Origin: an uncultured Clostridia bacterium
GTDB taxonomy: Bacteria > Bacillota > Clostridia > Oscillospirales > Ruminococcaceae
NCBI GenBank assembly: GCA_937906945.1
Contig: CALCUE010000048.1
Coordinates: 1 to 55,952, forward strand
Reading direction: 5' to 3'
Length of the DNA: 55,952 bases
Below are positions 32,016 through 38,783 of the stretch, in pieces (positions within the stretch are counted from its first letter, which is position 1; every line of letters starts with the position of its first letter). A model generated the notes under the pieces. That model was not told where the DNA came from. It ran no database searches and was given only the letters and a program-made list of their open reading frames with translations. The translations under genes were made by a program, and so were the position numbers.

Positions 32016-34085
32016 TCAGGAATCTCCAAAAAGAATGTGAAAATAGTCGTAGCTAAGAAACGCCTTGGAATAGGTAATTTTATTTTTGACGACGGCGTTG
32101 ATCGAATCAATATAAGTTTTACTCACTTCCAAAGAGGGATCGGTCGGAATAAATTCTTTTCGGGTATAGTTGTAATAGCCGGCAGACGTTTTCCAGTTGT
32201 ATTCCGGCCAGATGACAAGAGCGTCAGCATCCGAAAAGACATCACGGCCAACAAGAAGACGGGAGTCGTAATCCACACCAAAAAGGTTGCAGAGGGTGGG
32301 AAGAATATCCAAAGAATAGGTGGGATCGTCGATAGTGACAGAAAGATCGGCGTGCTCATTTTCCAGGCAACCGGACCAAAGAAGCCATGCGTTGTGATCC
32401 CGCTGAGCATTGTTGGTGACGTGATAGCCGTAAAGCTCGCCTAAATAGTCCGTATCGTTGCCCCAGGATTCACCTTTTTCCAAGGCGTAAGGGTAATGGT
32501 CGGGACAGATACAGATCACTGTATCATCGGCGATACCGGCTTTTTCAAGCTCGTCGATCATATAGGTGAGAGCGTGCTCAAGCTCCAGGTTGGCGGAAAG
32601 ATAGGAGCGCACCATAGCGGAATAGGGCAGGTCCTTTACCTCTTCCCGGTTTTTCCAGGACATAGCCTGCGCGAAATTGGTATAATAGCCATGACCGCTG
32701 ACCGTCATATAATAGACGGAAAAGGGCTGATGTTCCATGTAATCGGACATGGTGCACTGGAAAAGTTCCAGGTCACTCGGCGGCCAGAGAGTACCGTCGA
32801 TCTTCCGCTTTTCCAAGCCATTTCCAAACGCCAGAAACGTGTCATAACCGAATTTGGTGTGCGTCAGATCGCGGCTGTAATAGGTGTAGGTGCCGTTATG
32901 ATAGGCGGCGGAAAAATAGCCTTCCTCTCGCAATTCGTTTCCGATGGTGAACCGAAGGTCATAATCGGCCACTTTTCGGATGCTGCTGACGCCGGAGGTG
33001 GGTACAAAGCCGGAAAGAATAGCGTATTCACCGGTGGAGGTGCTGCCACCCCAGGTAGGCTGATAGAAATCCGTAAAAGTGATCCCGTTTTTATAGAGGC
33101 GATAGAGTGTTGGGGTCAAATTTTCGTCGATGACTTCTTTGCTGAACGATTCAGCGGCGATCAGAATCAGGTTTTTCCCTTTGAAAAGGCCGGTATATTC
33201 GTTTTGTTTCGTGCCGGGAAGGCTGGCGATATAGCGGTGGACGTTTTGTAGAGTGCTGTCCCCTGTGTTAGCGATCAGCGTATCAAAGTCGATATCCAAA
33301 ATGTTATAGCCATATTCTTTGGGAGCTTCCGGTTCCTCTTCCGGAGTTTCGGAAGGAGGGTCTTCGGGTTCTTCCGTGGGTACAATGATAATTCCGGGAT
33401 CGGTAGGTTCATCAATGACAAATTCACCGGCGGAAGGGTTCCCGAACAGGGAATACTGCCCGTCAAGGCGGGACGAAGTCAAAAGACCGAAGGAACGGGT
33501 GGCGTTATCGAAGTTATAAGCCCGCTGATAGACGTCTAAGAACGTATCGTTAGTGTGAACGATGCCGGAGGAAATAGTGAAAAGGATGACGGAAGCCACT
33601 GCGGCCGGAACGTAGAATTTCCATTGAAAAGCCAGTTCCTGTCCAAAATCAAAGTCGATTTTTTTGACAAGGCAGGGAACCAGAAAGAGGAAAAAAGGAA
33701 GAAAAAGTAAAAAAATGGTCACGAAACCGTTTTGAATCGCTTTCAGAAAAGAATCCAAAAAGTCTGTCAAAACACCTCCGGTGCCCTGTGAGATGGATTC
33801 TATGGTCATAAAAACTTGATAGGCGCTTTCAACAAAAGTCTCAACGGTAAAATAGAGGGAAAGAACAAAAAGGACGACAGCGGCTACGATTTTTCGGATT
33901 TTTTCTTTAGGAATCAGGAAGATGGCTGCGGAGAGTAAAAGGCCGAAAGAAAGAGAAAACAAAAAAAGAGGAAGCCAAAAAGCCGCGGATTCGGGAGCGG
34001 CTTTAGCTTTCATGACCAGTTCCAGATAAAGAATGGACCACGGAATATAGAAAACAGAGAAAATGTCCGGGAATTTTGATTTCAT
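32016..34085 (-). CDS. LTA synthase/alkaline-phosphatase superfamily membrane protein
   Basis: 689 residues. Five N-terminal membrane helices (about 8-30, 38-60, 68-90, 115-140, 155-180) precede an acidic Pro/Glu linker and an extracellular sulfatase-fold domain (about 290-660). Catalytic residues fit the LtaS pattern: AAESFSKE metal Glu, Thr within WGGSTSTGEY, SGHGYYTNF and CPDHYPYA with metal His/Asp-His. It would transfer phosphoglycerol or a related headgroup onto a glycolipid or glycan at the outer face. The start is the ATG (MKSKFPD) with AAGGA about 12 nt upstream; a TTG 42 bp earlier is possible. Confidence 0.88.
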   Translation of the reverse strand: MKSKFPDIFSVFYIPWSILYLELVMKAKAAPESAAFWLPLFLFSLSFGLLLSAAIFLIPKEKIRKIVAAVVLFVLSLYFTVETFVESAYQVFMTIESISQGTGGVLTDFLDSFLKAIQNGFVTIFLLFLPFFLFLVPCLVKKIDFDFGQELAFQWKFYVPAAVASVILFTISSGIVHTNDTFLDVYQRAYNFDNATRSFGLLTSSRLDGQYSLFGNPSAGEFVIDEPTDPGIIIVPTEEPEDPPSETPEEEPEAPKEYGYNILDIDFDTLIANTGDSTLQNVHRYIASLPGTKQNEYTGLFKGKNLILIAAESFSKEVIDENLTPTLYRLYKNGITFTDFYQPTWGGSTSTGEYAILSGFVPTSGVSSIRKVADYDLRFTIGNELREEGYFSAAYHNGTYTYYSRDLTHTKFGYDTFLAFGNGLEKRKIDGTLWPPSDLELFQCTMSDYMEHQPFSVYYMTVSGHGYYTNFAQAMSWKNREEVKDLPYSAMVRSYLSANLELEHALTYMIDELEKAGIADDTVICICPDHYPYALEKGESWGNDTDYLGELYGYHVTNNAQRDHNAWLLWSGCLENEHADLSVTIDDPTYSLDILPTLCNLFGVDYDSRLLVGRDVFSDADALVIWPEYNWKTSAGYYNYTRKEFIPTDPSLEVSKTYIDSINAVVKNKITYSKAFLSYDYFHILFGDS

Positions 34086-34234
34086 GAGAAAGAACGATCC
34101 TTTTCTATATAATAATATGTGAAGCAAAAACGCTTTACAGAAAATCCTTTATAAGCTATTTTTATTATATCATGGAAATAAAAAAATAAAAGAACAGAAT
34201 TTTAAATTTACATGAATTTTGTCGAAAAAAGAAA

Positions 34235-34264
34235 AACTCCCGAAGTCAAAAGACTTCGGGAGTT
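34235..34264 (-). terminator. Original tRNA-Thr terminator, now detached by the insertion
   Basis: A 13-bp perfect stem (34235-34247 with 34252-34264), AAAA loop, then a T-run on the minus strand. It directly adjoins the duplicated tRNA 3' half (34262-34308), so before integration it terminated tRNA-Thr. Confidence 0.85.
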
Positions 34265-34308
34265 GGAGCTGGTGACGTGACTCGAACACGCGACCTGCTG
34301 ATTACGAA
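34262..34308. repeat. attL: 47-bp copy of the tRNA-Thr 3' half
   Basis: Identical to 37,527-37,573. It covers tRNA nucleotides 32-73 plus CCA, from the start of the anticodon loop to the 3' end, then diverges. The remaining tRNA 5' half is absent, so this copy is not functional. Confidence 0.93.
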
Positions 34309-34449
34309 AAAGTGGGGAGGTTTAACAAGAAACACCATACAGTACCATGTAGTAGCACAGAATATCGCATAGTTTAGCGACGAAATCAGTTTTTATATAG
34401 AAAAGCGGATAAAAAAACAATACAGTAAAAAATGGATTCGACAAAAAAG

Positions 34450-34470
34450 TGTTAGAAAAATGTTAGAAAA
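34450..34470 (+). repeat. Candidate integrase arm site, left
   Basis: A 21-bp sequence made of two TGTTAGAAAA units in direct repeat, spaced 11 bp apart. The same 21 bp recurs at 37,438-37,458 in the same orientation near the other end. Paired repeats just inside each att site are typical of arm-type sites bound by the integrase N-terminal domain. Inference. Confidence 0.6.
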
Positions 34471-34508
34471 CCGCTATTACAAAATATCACATGGTCAGGT
34501 GGGACGTG

Positions 34509-34692
34509 GAGCGGCTTAAGCCGCTCTTATCGGCACAGTAGTGCAACAGTCCAACGCTGTCAAAGCCGCCTTGGCGGGCGTAGCCGAAGCCTTGACAGCG
34601 TTGGACTGTTGTGCTATTGGTGACGAGGTAACAGCATATAGACGGTGATAATGAAAGCGGCGCGCTAAAAATTAGCGCCCGTTTTCATTATC
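34509..34692. other. Cluster of strong inverted repeats (putative single-strand origin)
   Basis: No gene lies between attL and 34,770. This stretch holds three strong secondary structures: an 18-nt perfect palindrome GAGCGGCTTAAGCCGCTC (34509-34526); a 20-bp perfect stem (34544-34563 with 34592-34611) with a 28-nt GC-rich loop; and a nested hairpin with a 10-bp outer stem (34647-34656 with 34683-34692) and 7-bp inner stem (34662-34668 with 34672-34678). Rolling-circle replicons often carry such folded regions as the lagging-strand initiation site; the last hairpin might instead be a terminator. Confidence 0.5.
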
Positions 34693-34697
34693 TTATT

Positions 34698-34748
34698 AGG
34701 AGTAACGTAAAAGTACTCCTTGACACTTGGCGATACTTGATATATATT
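34698..34748 (+). promoter_or_regulatory. Promoter and probable operator of the ribbon-helix-helix gene
   Basis: TTGACA (34720-34725), 17 bp, TATATT (34743-34748). An inverted repeat AGGAGTA-9-TACTCCT (34698-34704 and 34714-34720) ends on the first base of the -35, where the encoded CopG-like protein could repress its own operon. Confidence 0.7.
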
Positions 34749-34770
34749 TTCAATGAAAGGGGGTAATGAT

Positions 34771-35031
34771 ATGCCATCGACGAATAAAAGAATTAACCTA
34801 ACGGTTCCGCCGGAGACCTATGAACGTATTAAAAAATATATGGTGGAAAATGGGGAACTCAGCGACGCAGGAGCGTGTTTACACTTGATTGTAAATCAGC
34901 TAAATTCGTATGAAGTGAGTAAAACATTAAATCGTGTTTGTTCTCAATTGACACTTGAGAAATTAAACGAGATCAGTTTGGAAGGTAATGCGTTTTTAAA
35001 AAATGCCATTGAAGAAAATGAAAAGAAATAA
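34771..35031 (+). CDS. CopG/Arc-type ribbon-helix-helix protein
   Basis: 86 residues. The N-terminal KRINLTVPPETYERIKKYM is the beta-strand plus first helix of ribbon-helix-helix regulators, followed by a second helix and a charged C-terminal helix. Such proteins (CopG in small rolling-circle plasmids) repress the cop-rep transcript and set copy number. The start is the second ATG (MPSTNKR), placed after AAAGGGGG; an ATG 18 bp upstream overlaps that site. The stop lies 4 bp before the origin stem-loop and 61 bp before rep. Confidence 0.75.
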   Translation: MPSTNKRINLTVPPETYERIKKYMVENGELSDAGACLHLIVNQLNSYEVSKTLNRVCSQLTLEKLNEISLEGNAFLKNAIEENEKK

Positions 35032-35035
35032 AAAA

Positions 35036-35059
35036 GCACAGGTTAGTATTACCCTGTGC
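35036..35059 (+). other. Stem-loop replication origin with TAGTATTAC nonanucleotide
   Basis: A 7-bp perfect stem GCACAGG/CCTGTGC (35036-35042 with 35053-35059) displays the 10-nt loop TTAGTATTAC. The loop contains TAGTATTAC, the nonanucleotide at which circovirus-type Rep nicks (between the T and A of the final TAC is the established site in eukaryotic CRESS viruses). It lies 34 bp before the Rep start, the usual place. The combined match of motif, stem and neighbour gene is strong evidence for a double-strand origin; nicking here is inferred. Confidence 0.85.
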
Positions 35060-35092
35060 ATATGAAAGTATTGAGTACAGTACGAGGTATTC

Positions 35093-35905
35093 ATGGTGTG
35101 GAAATTGAAGGAGATGAAATCAATTATGCCTCGTGAAACGTCAAGCAGAAAGTTTCTTTTAACGATAAATAATCCTGTTGAGCATGGTTATACACATGAA
35201 AAAATTAAAAATATCCTTGGACTTTTTCCGGGATGTACATATTGGTGTATGGCTGACGAAATAGGCGAAGAAAAAACATTGCATACACATTTATTTATGT
35301 TTTGTAAAACGACGGTAATGTTTAGTACAGTTCAAAAGCGCTTTTATGGCGCTCATATTGATAAGTGCTTGGGAACAGTAAAAGAAAATCGTGATTATGT
35401 CAGCAAATCGGGAAAATGGGTTGACAACAAAAAACATGAAACAAGTATTGATGGTACATTTGAAGAATGGGGAACGCTTCCAGATGAACAATCCGCTCGT
35501 CAAAAACAAAGCGAGCAAGTCTTTCAAATGATAAAAAATGGTGCAAGTAATTTGGAGATAATTGAAAAGTATCCCTCTATGATGAACCATATACAACATA
35601 TTGAATCAACACGGCAAACAATACTTGAAGAAAATTATAAAAAAGTCTGGCGGAATTTAGAAGTGCATTATATTTGGGGAGAAACAGGAGCAGGGAAAAC
35701 TCGTTATGTAATGGAAAAATATGATTATGATGTTTTTCGTATTACAAATTATGATCATCCGTTTGACGACTACAAAAGTCAAGATGTCATCTTATTTGAC
35801 GAATTTCGTAGTAGTCTGAAAATTGACGATATGCTCAAATATTTAGATGGATATCCTGTTTTACTTCCATGTCGGTATAGCGATAAAGTAGCTTGTTATA
35901 CATAA
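35093..35905 (+). CDS. rep: CRESS-like replication initiator Rep (HUH endonuclease + SF3 helicase), truncated by in-frame TAA
   Basis: 270 residues to the TAA at 35903-35905. HUH motif I FLLTINNP (21-28), motif II HTH in LHTHLFMF (64-66) and motif III YVSK with Tyr102 and Lys105 form the nicking domain. SF3 helicase Walker A GETGAGKTR (about 196-204) and Walker B DVILFDEF follow. Reading continues in the same frame after the TAA for 54 codons with motif C VYIVSN and a probable arginine finger (FKRRF), so the gene has lost its helicase end through one nonsense codon (AAA to TAA is the simplest change). Start at ATG 35093 after GAGGT; ATG 35126 (MPRETSS) after AAGGAG with longer spacing is an alternative. 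Most similar in layout to Reps of bacterial pCRESS plasmids and phytoplasma-type plasmids. Confidence 0.85.
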   Translation: MVWKLKEMKSIMPRETSSRKFLLTINNPVEHGYTHEKIKNILGLFPGCTYWCMADEIGEEKTLHTHLFMFCKTTVMFSTVQKRFYGAHIDKCLGTVKENRDYVSKSGKWVDNKKHETSIDGTFEEWGTLPDEQSARQKQSEQVFQMIKNGASNLEIIEKYPSMMNHIQHIESTRQTILEENYKKVWRNLEVHYIWGETGAGKTRYVMEKYDYDVFRITNYDHPFDDYKSQDVILFDEFRSSLKIDDMLKYLDGYPVLLPCRYSDKVACYT

Positions 35906-36070
35906 GTATATATCGTTAGCAATATTTCTTTTGATAAACAATACCCTAATGTTCAAGTCAATGAGCCGGAAACTTTTGCTGCATTCAAAAGGCGTTTTAC
36001 AACAATAGATGAGATGAAAAAAGCAGGTTATAGCGACGAATTTATGTGGGGAGAATTTGATGATGTTTAA
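35906..36070 (+). pseudogene. Detached 3' end of rep
   Basis: 54 codons in frame with rep, immediately after its TAA: VYIVSNISFDKQYPNVQ (SF3 motif C VSN and the usual downstream Tyr), TFAAFKRRFTTIDEMKK and YSDEFMWGEFDDV, ending at TAA 36068-36070. Codon use is the same as upstream. No ribosome site precedes it, so it is expressed only by readthrough of the TAA or not at all. Confidence 0.8.
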
Positions 36071-36251
36071 TGAATATCCCGATGTAATGACTGTTGAACA
36101 ATCTGCAAAAGCTCTTGGGATCAGTAAAAATATGATGTATAAACTTGTAAAGGAGGAAGTGATAAAAACAAAAAGAGTAGGAAAACGAATTTTAGTGCCA
36201 AAATGTTGTTTGGAAGATTACATTAAATCGGCACGTAATGGTATTTTGTAA
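36060..36251 (+). CDS. Excisionase-type helix-turn-helix protein
   Basis: 63 residues with the HTH_17 pattern of excisionases: MTVEQSAKALGISKNMMYKLVKEEVIKTKRVGKRILVPK, then a short C-terminal helix. It would bind the element ends and steer the integrase towards excision. Two tandem ATGs follow GGGGAG; the gene starts inside the end of rep (11-bp overlap). It precedes the integrase, the usual xis-int order. Confidence 0.82.
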   Translation: MMFNEYPDVMTVEQSAKALGISKNMMYKLVKEEVIKTKRVGKRILVPKCCLEDYIKSARNGIL

Positions 36252-36288
36252 TAGCGGACTGCCTAACATTTTCAGAAAGGAGATTAAT

Positions 36289-37434
36289 ATGACAGGTAGT
36301 CTGCAAATAAAAAACGAAAAATATTATGTTGTTCTAAACTTTTATGAGGAAGGAAAACGCAAACAAAAATGGGTTCCTACTGGGTTGCCGTTTAAGAATA
36401 ATAAACGAAAAGCCGAACAGGTTCTCCGGGATATTCTACAACAATATGAAAATAAAACTCCATGTATTCAAAATGAAATATTATTTTCTGACTATGTAAA
36501 ACTTTGGCTAAAACATATTGAGAAAAATATTGGAACTGTCACATATTTAGGCTATGTTTCTATCGCAAATCTTCATGTAATTCCATATTTTGCAGATCAT
36601 AAAACGATTTTGCAGAACATTACTGTAAATGATTTGCAAGATTATTTTGATTCAAAATATGAAAGCGGAAGAATCGACGGAGAAGGTGGATTATCTCCAC
36701 GTTCTTTGAGGTTACATAAAAATGTAATTAATCAAACGCTGAAATATGCAAAGAAAAATGGAATTATTATTTTGAATCCATGTGAGTCAGTTGAACTTCC
36801 CAAAAATGAGCATTTTGAAGCATCTTTTTACACTGCAAAACAAATGCAAACGCTTTTTGCTTCCACTTTTGATGATGTCCTTTCAGATCTGATAAAAATT
36901 ACAGCAATTTATGGATTAAGAAGAAGTGAAGTCCTTGGAATTAAAAAAGATAGTATCGACTGGGAAAACAATCTTCTTACAATAAAGCATACAGTAAAAC
37001 AGGTCGGAAAGAAAATTATTGAGGAAGATAAAACAAAGAATAGTTCCAGTTTGCGATCATTTCCTTTGACAGATGAAGCAAAAGAAATATTTAAAACCGC
37101 TTTAGCAAAAGAAAAAGATAATAAAAAACATTTCGGGAAAGATTATGTCCAAAACGATTATGTGCTTAAATGGGATAATGGCGAAATGTTTCAACCGGAT
37201 TATGTAACAAAACATTTTTCGAAACTTCTTATGGAAAAAGGCTTACCGCATATACGCTTCCATGAAATTCGTCATAGTTGTGCAAGCCTTTTATTAAACG
37301 AGGGCTTCACGTTAAAAGATGTACAAGAATGGATGGGGCATGCAGATATTACAACAACAGCGAATATATATGGGCATTTGGATATTGCAAGAAAGGTAAA
37401 TATGGCTGATAAATTATCAAGTGTGCTTTCATAA
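36289..37434 (+). CDS. int: Tyrosine recombinase integrase
   Basis: 381 residues. N-terminal arm-binding region (SLQIKNEKYYVVLNFYEEG), a SAM-like core-binding domain (about 70-165) and a C-terminal catalytic domain with YGLRRSEVLG (catalytic Arg), HEIRHSCASLLL (His-x-x-Arg), MGH and IYGHLD (nucleophile Tyr). It recombines attP with attB in tRNA-Thr. The ATG (MTGSLQI) follows AGAAAGGAG; an in-frame upstream ATG lacks a ribosome site. All catalytic residues are present, so integration should still be possible. Confidence 0.93.
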   Translation: MTGSLQIKNEKYYVVLNFYEEGKRKQKWVPTGLPFKNNKRKAEQVLRDILQQYENKTPCIQNEILFSDYVKLWLKHIEKNIGTVTYLGYVSIANLHVIPYFADHKTILQNITVNDLQDYFDSKYESGRIDGEGGLSPRSLRLHKNVINQTLKYAKKNGIIILNPCESVELPKNEHFEASFYTAKQMQTLFASTFDDVLSDLIKITAIYGLRRSEVLGIKKDSIDWENNLLTIKHTVKQVGKKIIEEDKTKNSSSLRSFPLTDEAKEIFKTALAKEKDNKKHFGKDYVQNDYVLKWDNGEMFQPDYVTKHFSKLLMEKGLPHIRFHEIRHSCASLLLNEGFTLKDVQEWMGHADITTTANIYGHLDIARKVNMADKLSSVLS

Positions 37435-37437
37435 GAA

Positions 37438-37458
37438 TGTTAGAAAAATGTTAGAAAA
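37438..37458 (+). repeat. Candidate integrase arm site, right
   Basis: A 21-bp exact copy of 34,450-34,470 in the same orientation, two bases after the integrase stop codon ends the gene. See the left copy. Confidence 0.6.
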
Positions 37459-37491
37459 GCTGAAAATAAATTGTTTTTTAGGCAAAATAAA

Positions 37492-37523
37492 AAATCCCCC
37501 AAACCGCATAGTTAAGGGGATTT
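37492..37523 (-). terminator. Element-borne replacement terminator for tRNA-Thr
   Basis: An 8-bp stem (37492-37499 with 37516-37523) followed on the minus strand by TTTTATTTT. It lies just past the tRNA 3' end but inside the element, so it stands in for the host terminator displaced to 34,235. Confidence 0.75.
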
Positions 37524-37526
37524 CCG

Positions 37527-37573
37527 GTTGGAGCTGGTGACGTGACTCGAACACGCGACCTGCTGATTACGAA
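37527..37573. repeat. attR: 47-bp repeat within the intact tRNA-Thr
   Basis: Identical to 34,262-34,308. Here it supplies nucleotides 32-73 and CCA of the complete tRNA, so integration restored the tRNA gene. Confidence 0.93.
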
Positions 37574-37604
37574 TCAGCTGCACTACCAACTGTGCTACAC
37601 CAGC
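37529..37604 (-). tRNA. tRNA-Thr (anticodon CGT), integration target
   Basis: 76 nt with encoded CCA. Acceptor GCTGGTG/CACCAGC, D-stem GCAC/GTGC, anticodon stem GCTGA/TCAGC closing loop TTCGTAA (anticodon CGT, codon ACG), T-loop TTCGAGT, discriminator T. The 5' 31 nt are host DNA, the rest comes from the element's att site. Confidence 0.95.
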
Positions 37605-37627
37605 GTACTTCAAAAAAGTACTTATAT

Positions 37628-37656
37628 ATTATAGCGAATCTCTTGTGGTTCGTCAA
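37628..37656 (-). promoter_or_regulatory. tRNA-Thr promoter
   Basis: On the minus strand TTGACG (37651-37656), exactly 17 bp, TATAAT (37628-37633), 23 bp before the tRNA 5' end. Confidence 0.88.
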
Positions 37657-37771
37657 GGATTTTTTCATTTTAAATTTTTTATTAAAATTCATAAATTATA
37701 GATGAATTTCTTTTTTTTCATGCTATACTATACTTAACATAATTTCACCTTCAGGAATGGGGGGAACGTAT

Positions 37772-38737
37772 TTGCTCGGCAGGAAGAAAGCAGTTATGCA
37801 TACAAAAAAATACAGCAAACCTTTGCGGATCGCTGTCATAGTGGTTGCCGTTGTGCTCGGAGCCTGCCTTGTCGCTTACGGTTGGCAGCAGTATGAGGAA
37901 AAAAAGTACCCGGAGGGAACGGAAAAAAATTATAAACTCCCTAACGCTTTTTTAGATTTCGCACAGCTGATCAGCGATTTTATCCATCAGAATGACGAGG
38001 TTGAGGAACCGAAACCGGAGCAGAAGACGGAAAGCGGAGAACACATCACTAAAATTGTAGTCGGTTCTCCCGATGACACGGATCCGTCGGAAGAGATTCC
38101 GGTGGAACCTATTGTGATCGGTGGCACGGTGGAAGAACAGGAGCCTGTTTCCGATGACGCGTTCCAAAATACGGTATTTATAGGAGATTATTTTGTCTCC
38201 GAAGCGAAAACGTTAGGTTATTTTCCGAAGGCGACCTATGTTTCTACAGACCTGGATCTTAACACGCTTTTGACGAGAAAGTCTTTTAAGGTGGACGGGG
38301 AGGCGACCACCTTGACGAAATACGTAGAATCTCTTCAGGATGTGGAAACAATTTATGTTATGCTTTCCCCGGAAAGCGTTTCATGGATGGATTATCCTAC
38401 TTTTGTAAAAAAATATATGACCCTTTTGGATGAAGTGAAAAAAGCGCAACCAAACGCGGAAATCTATGTGCAGCCTCTGTTTCCGATCAATGAGGAACTG
38501 GCGCAAAAACGCAGCTATTCCGTAACGAACAAAGAGATCGACCAGATCAACGACTATTTGGAAGATACTATGGGTGAACGGGAGATCTGGTATCTGGCCA
38601 TGACCGATCTTTTCAAAACAAAGGATGGGGATCTTTCCGCGGAGCAGACGACCAATGGGATCCGGCTCAATGCGGATTTGTACGAGATTTGGTATCAGTA
38701 CATCATAACGCATAAAATGGTTTATGATAAGCCATAA
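37772..38737 (+). CDS. Membrane-anchored SGNH-hydrolase-like protein with degenerate active site
   Basis: 321 residues. One N-terminal membrane anchor (RIAVIVVAVVLGACLVAYGW), an acidic Pro/Glu linker, then a domain of the GDSL/SGNH type seen in many clostridial surface proteins. The block that should read FIGDS reads FIGDY (Tyr140 at the Ser position), the GxND block is replaced by LSPESVSW, and the Asp-x-x-His block is TTNGIRLN. All four family hallmarks are therefore altered, implying no esterase activity. The start is uncertain: TTG 37772 after GGGGGG is chosen, with ATG 37757 or ATG 37796 as alternatives. Its own terminator follows. Confidence 0.72.
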   Translation: MLGRKKAVMHTKKYSKPLRIAVIVVAVVLGACLVAYGWQQYEEKKYPEGTEKNYKLPNAFLDFAQLISDFIHQNDEVEEPKPEQKTESGEHITKIVVGSPDDTDPSEEIPVEPIVIGGTVEEQEPVSDDAFQNTVFIGDYFVSEAKTLGYFPKATYVSTDLDLNTLLTRKSFKVDGEATTLTKYVESLQDVETIYVMLSPESVSWMDYPTFVKKYMTLLDEVKKAQPNAEIYVQPLFPINEELAQKRSYSVTNKEIDQINDYLEDTMGEREIWYLAMTDLFKTKDGDLSAEQTTNGIRLNADLYEIWYQYIITHKMVYDKP

Positions 38738-38740
38738 AAA

Positions 38741-38766
38741 AGCACCGTGCTCAAAAGCACGGTGCT
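38741..38766. terminator. Bidirectional terminator between SGNH-like and rubrerythrin genes
   Basis: An 11-bp perfect stem (38741-38751 with 38756-38766), 4-nt loop, A-run before and T-run after. Serves both convergent genes. Confidence 0.92.
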
Positions 38767-38783
38767 CATTTTTTGTTTGAAAA

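Larger units (their letters stand above)
34262..37573. mobile_element. 3.3-kb integrated element with CRESS-type Rep (tRNA-Thr insertion)
   Basis: Bounded by 47-bp direct repeats identical to the 3' half of tRNA-Thr. Gene order on the plus strand: ribbon-helix-helix regulator, stem-loop origin, CRESS-like Rep, excisionase-like protein, tyrosine integrase. DNA is visibly AT-richer than the host on both sides. No capsid, relaxase or conjugation gene is present, so it is an integrating rolling-circle replicon (integrative plasmid-like). Integrating clostridial plasmids with CRESS-like Reps (pCRESS groups) are known; this copy has a nonsense codon in rep. Confidence 0.9.

Noticed and set aside
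34501..34700. CRISPR-like array
   Set aside because: Repeats here are palindromes of different sequence without regular spacers; no cas genes or periodic direct repeats occur in the window.
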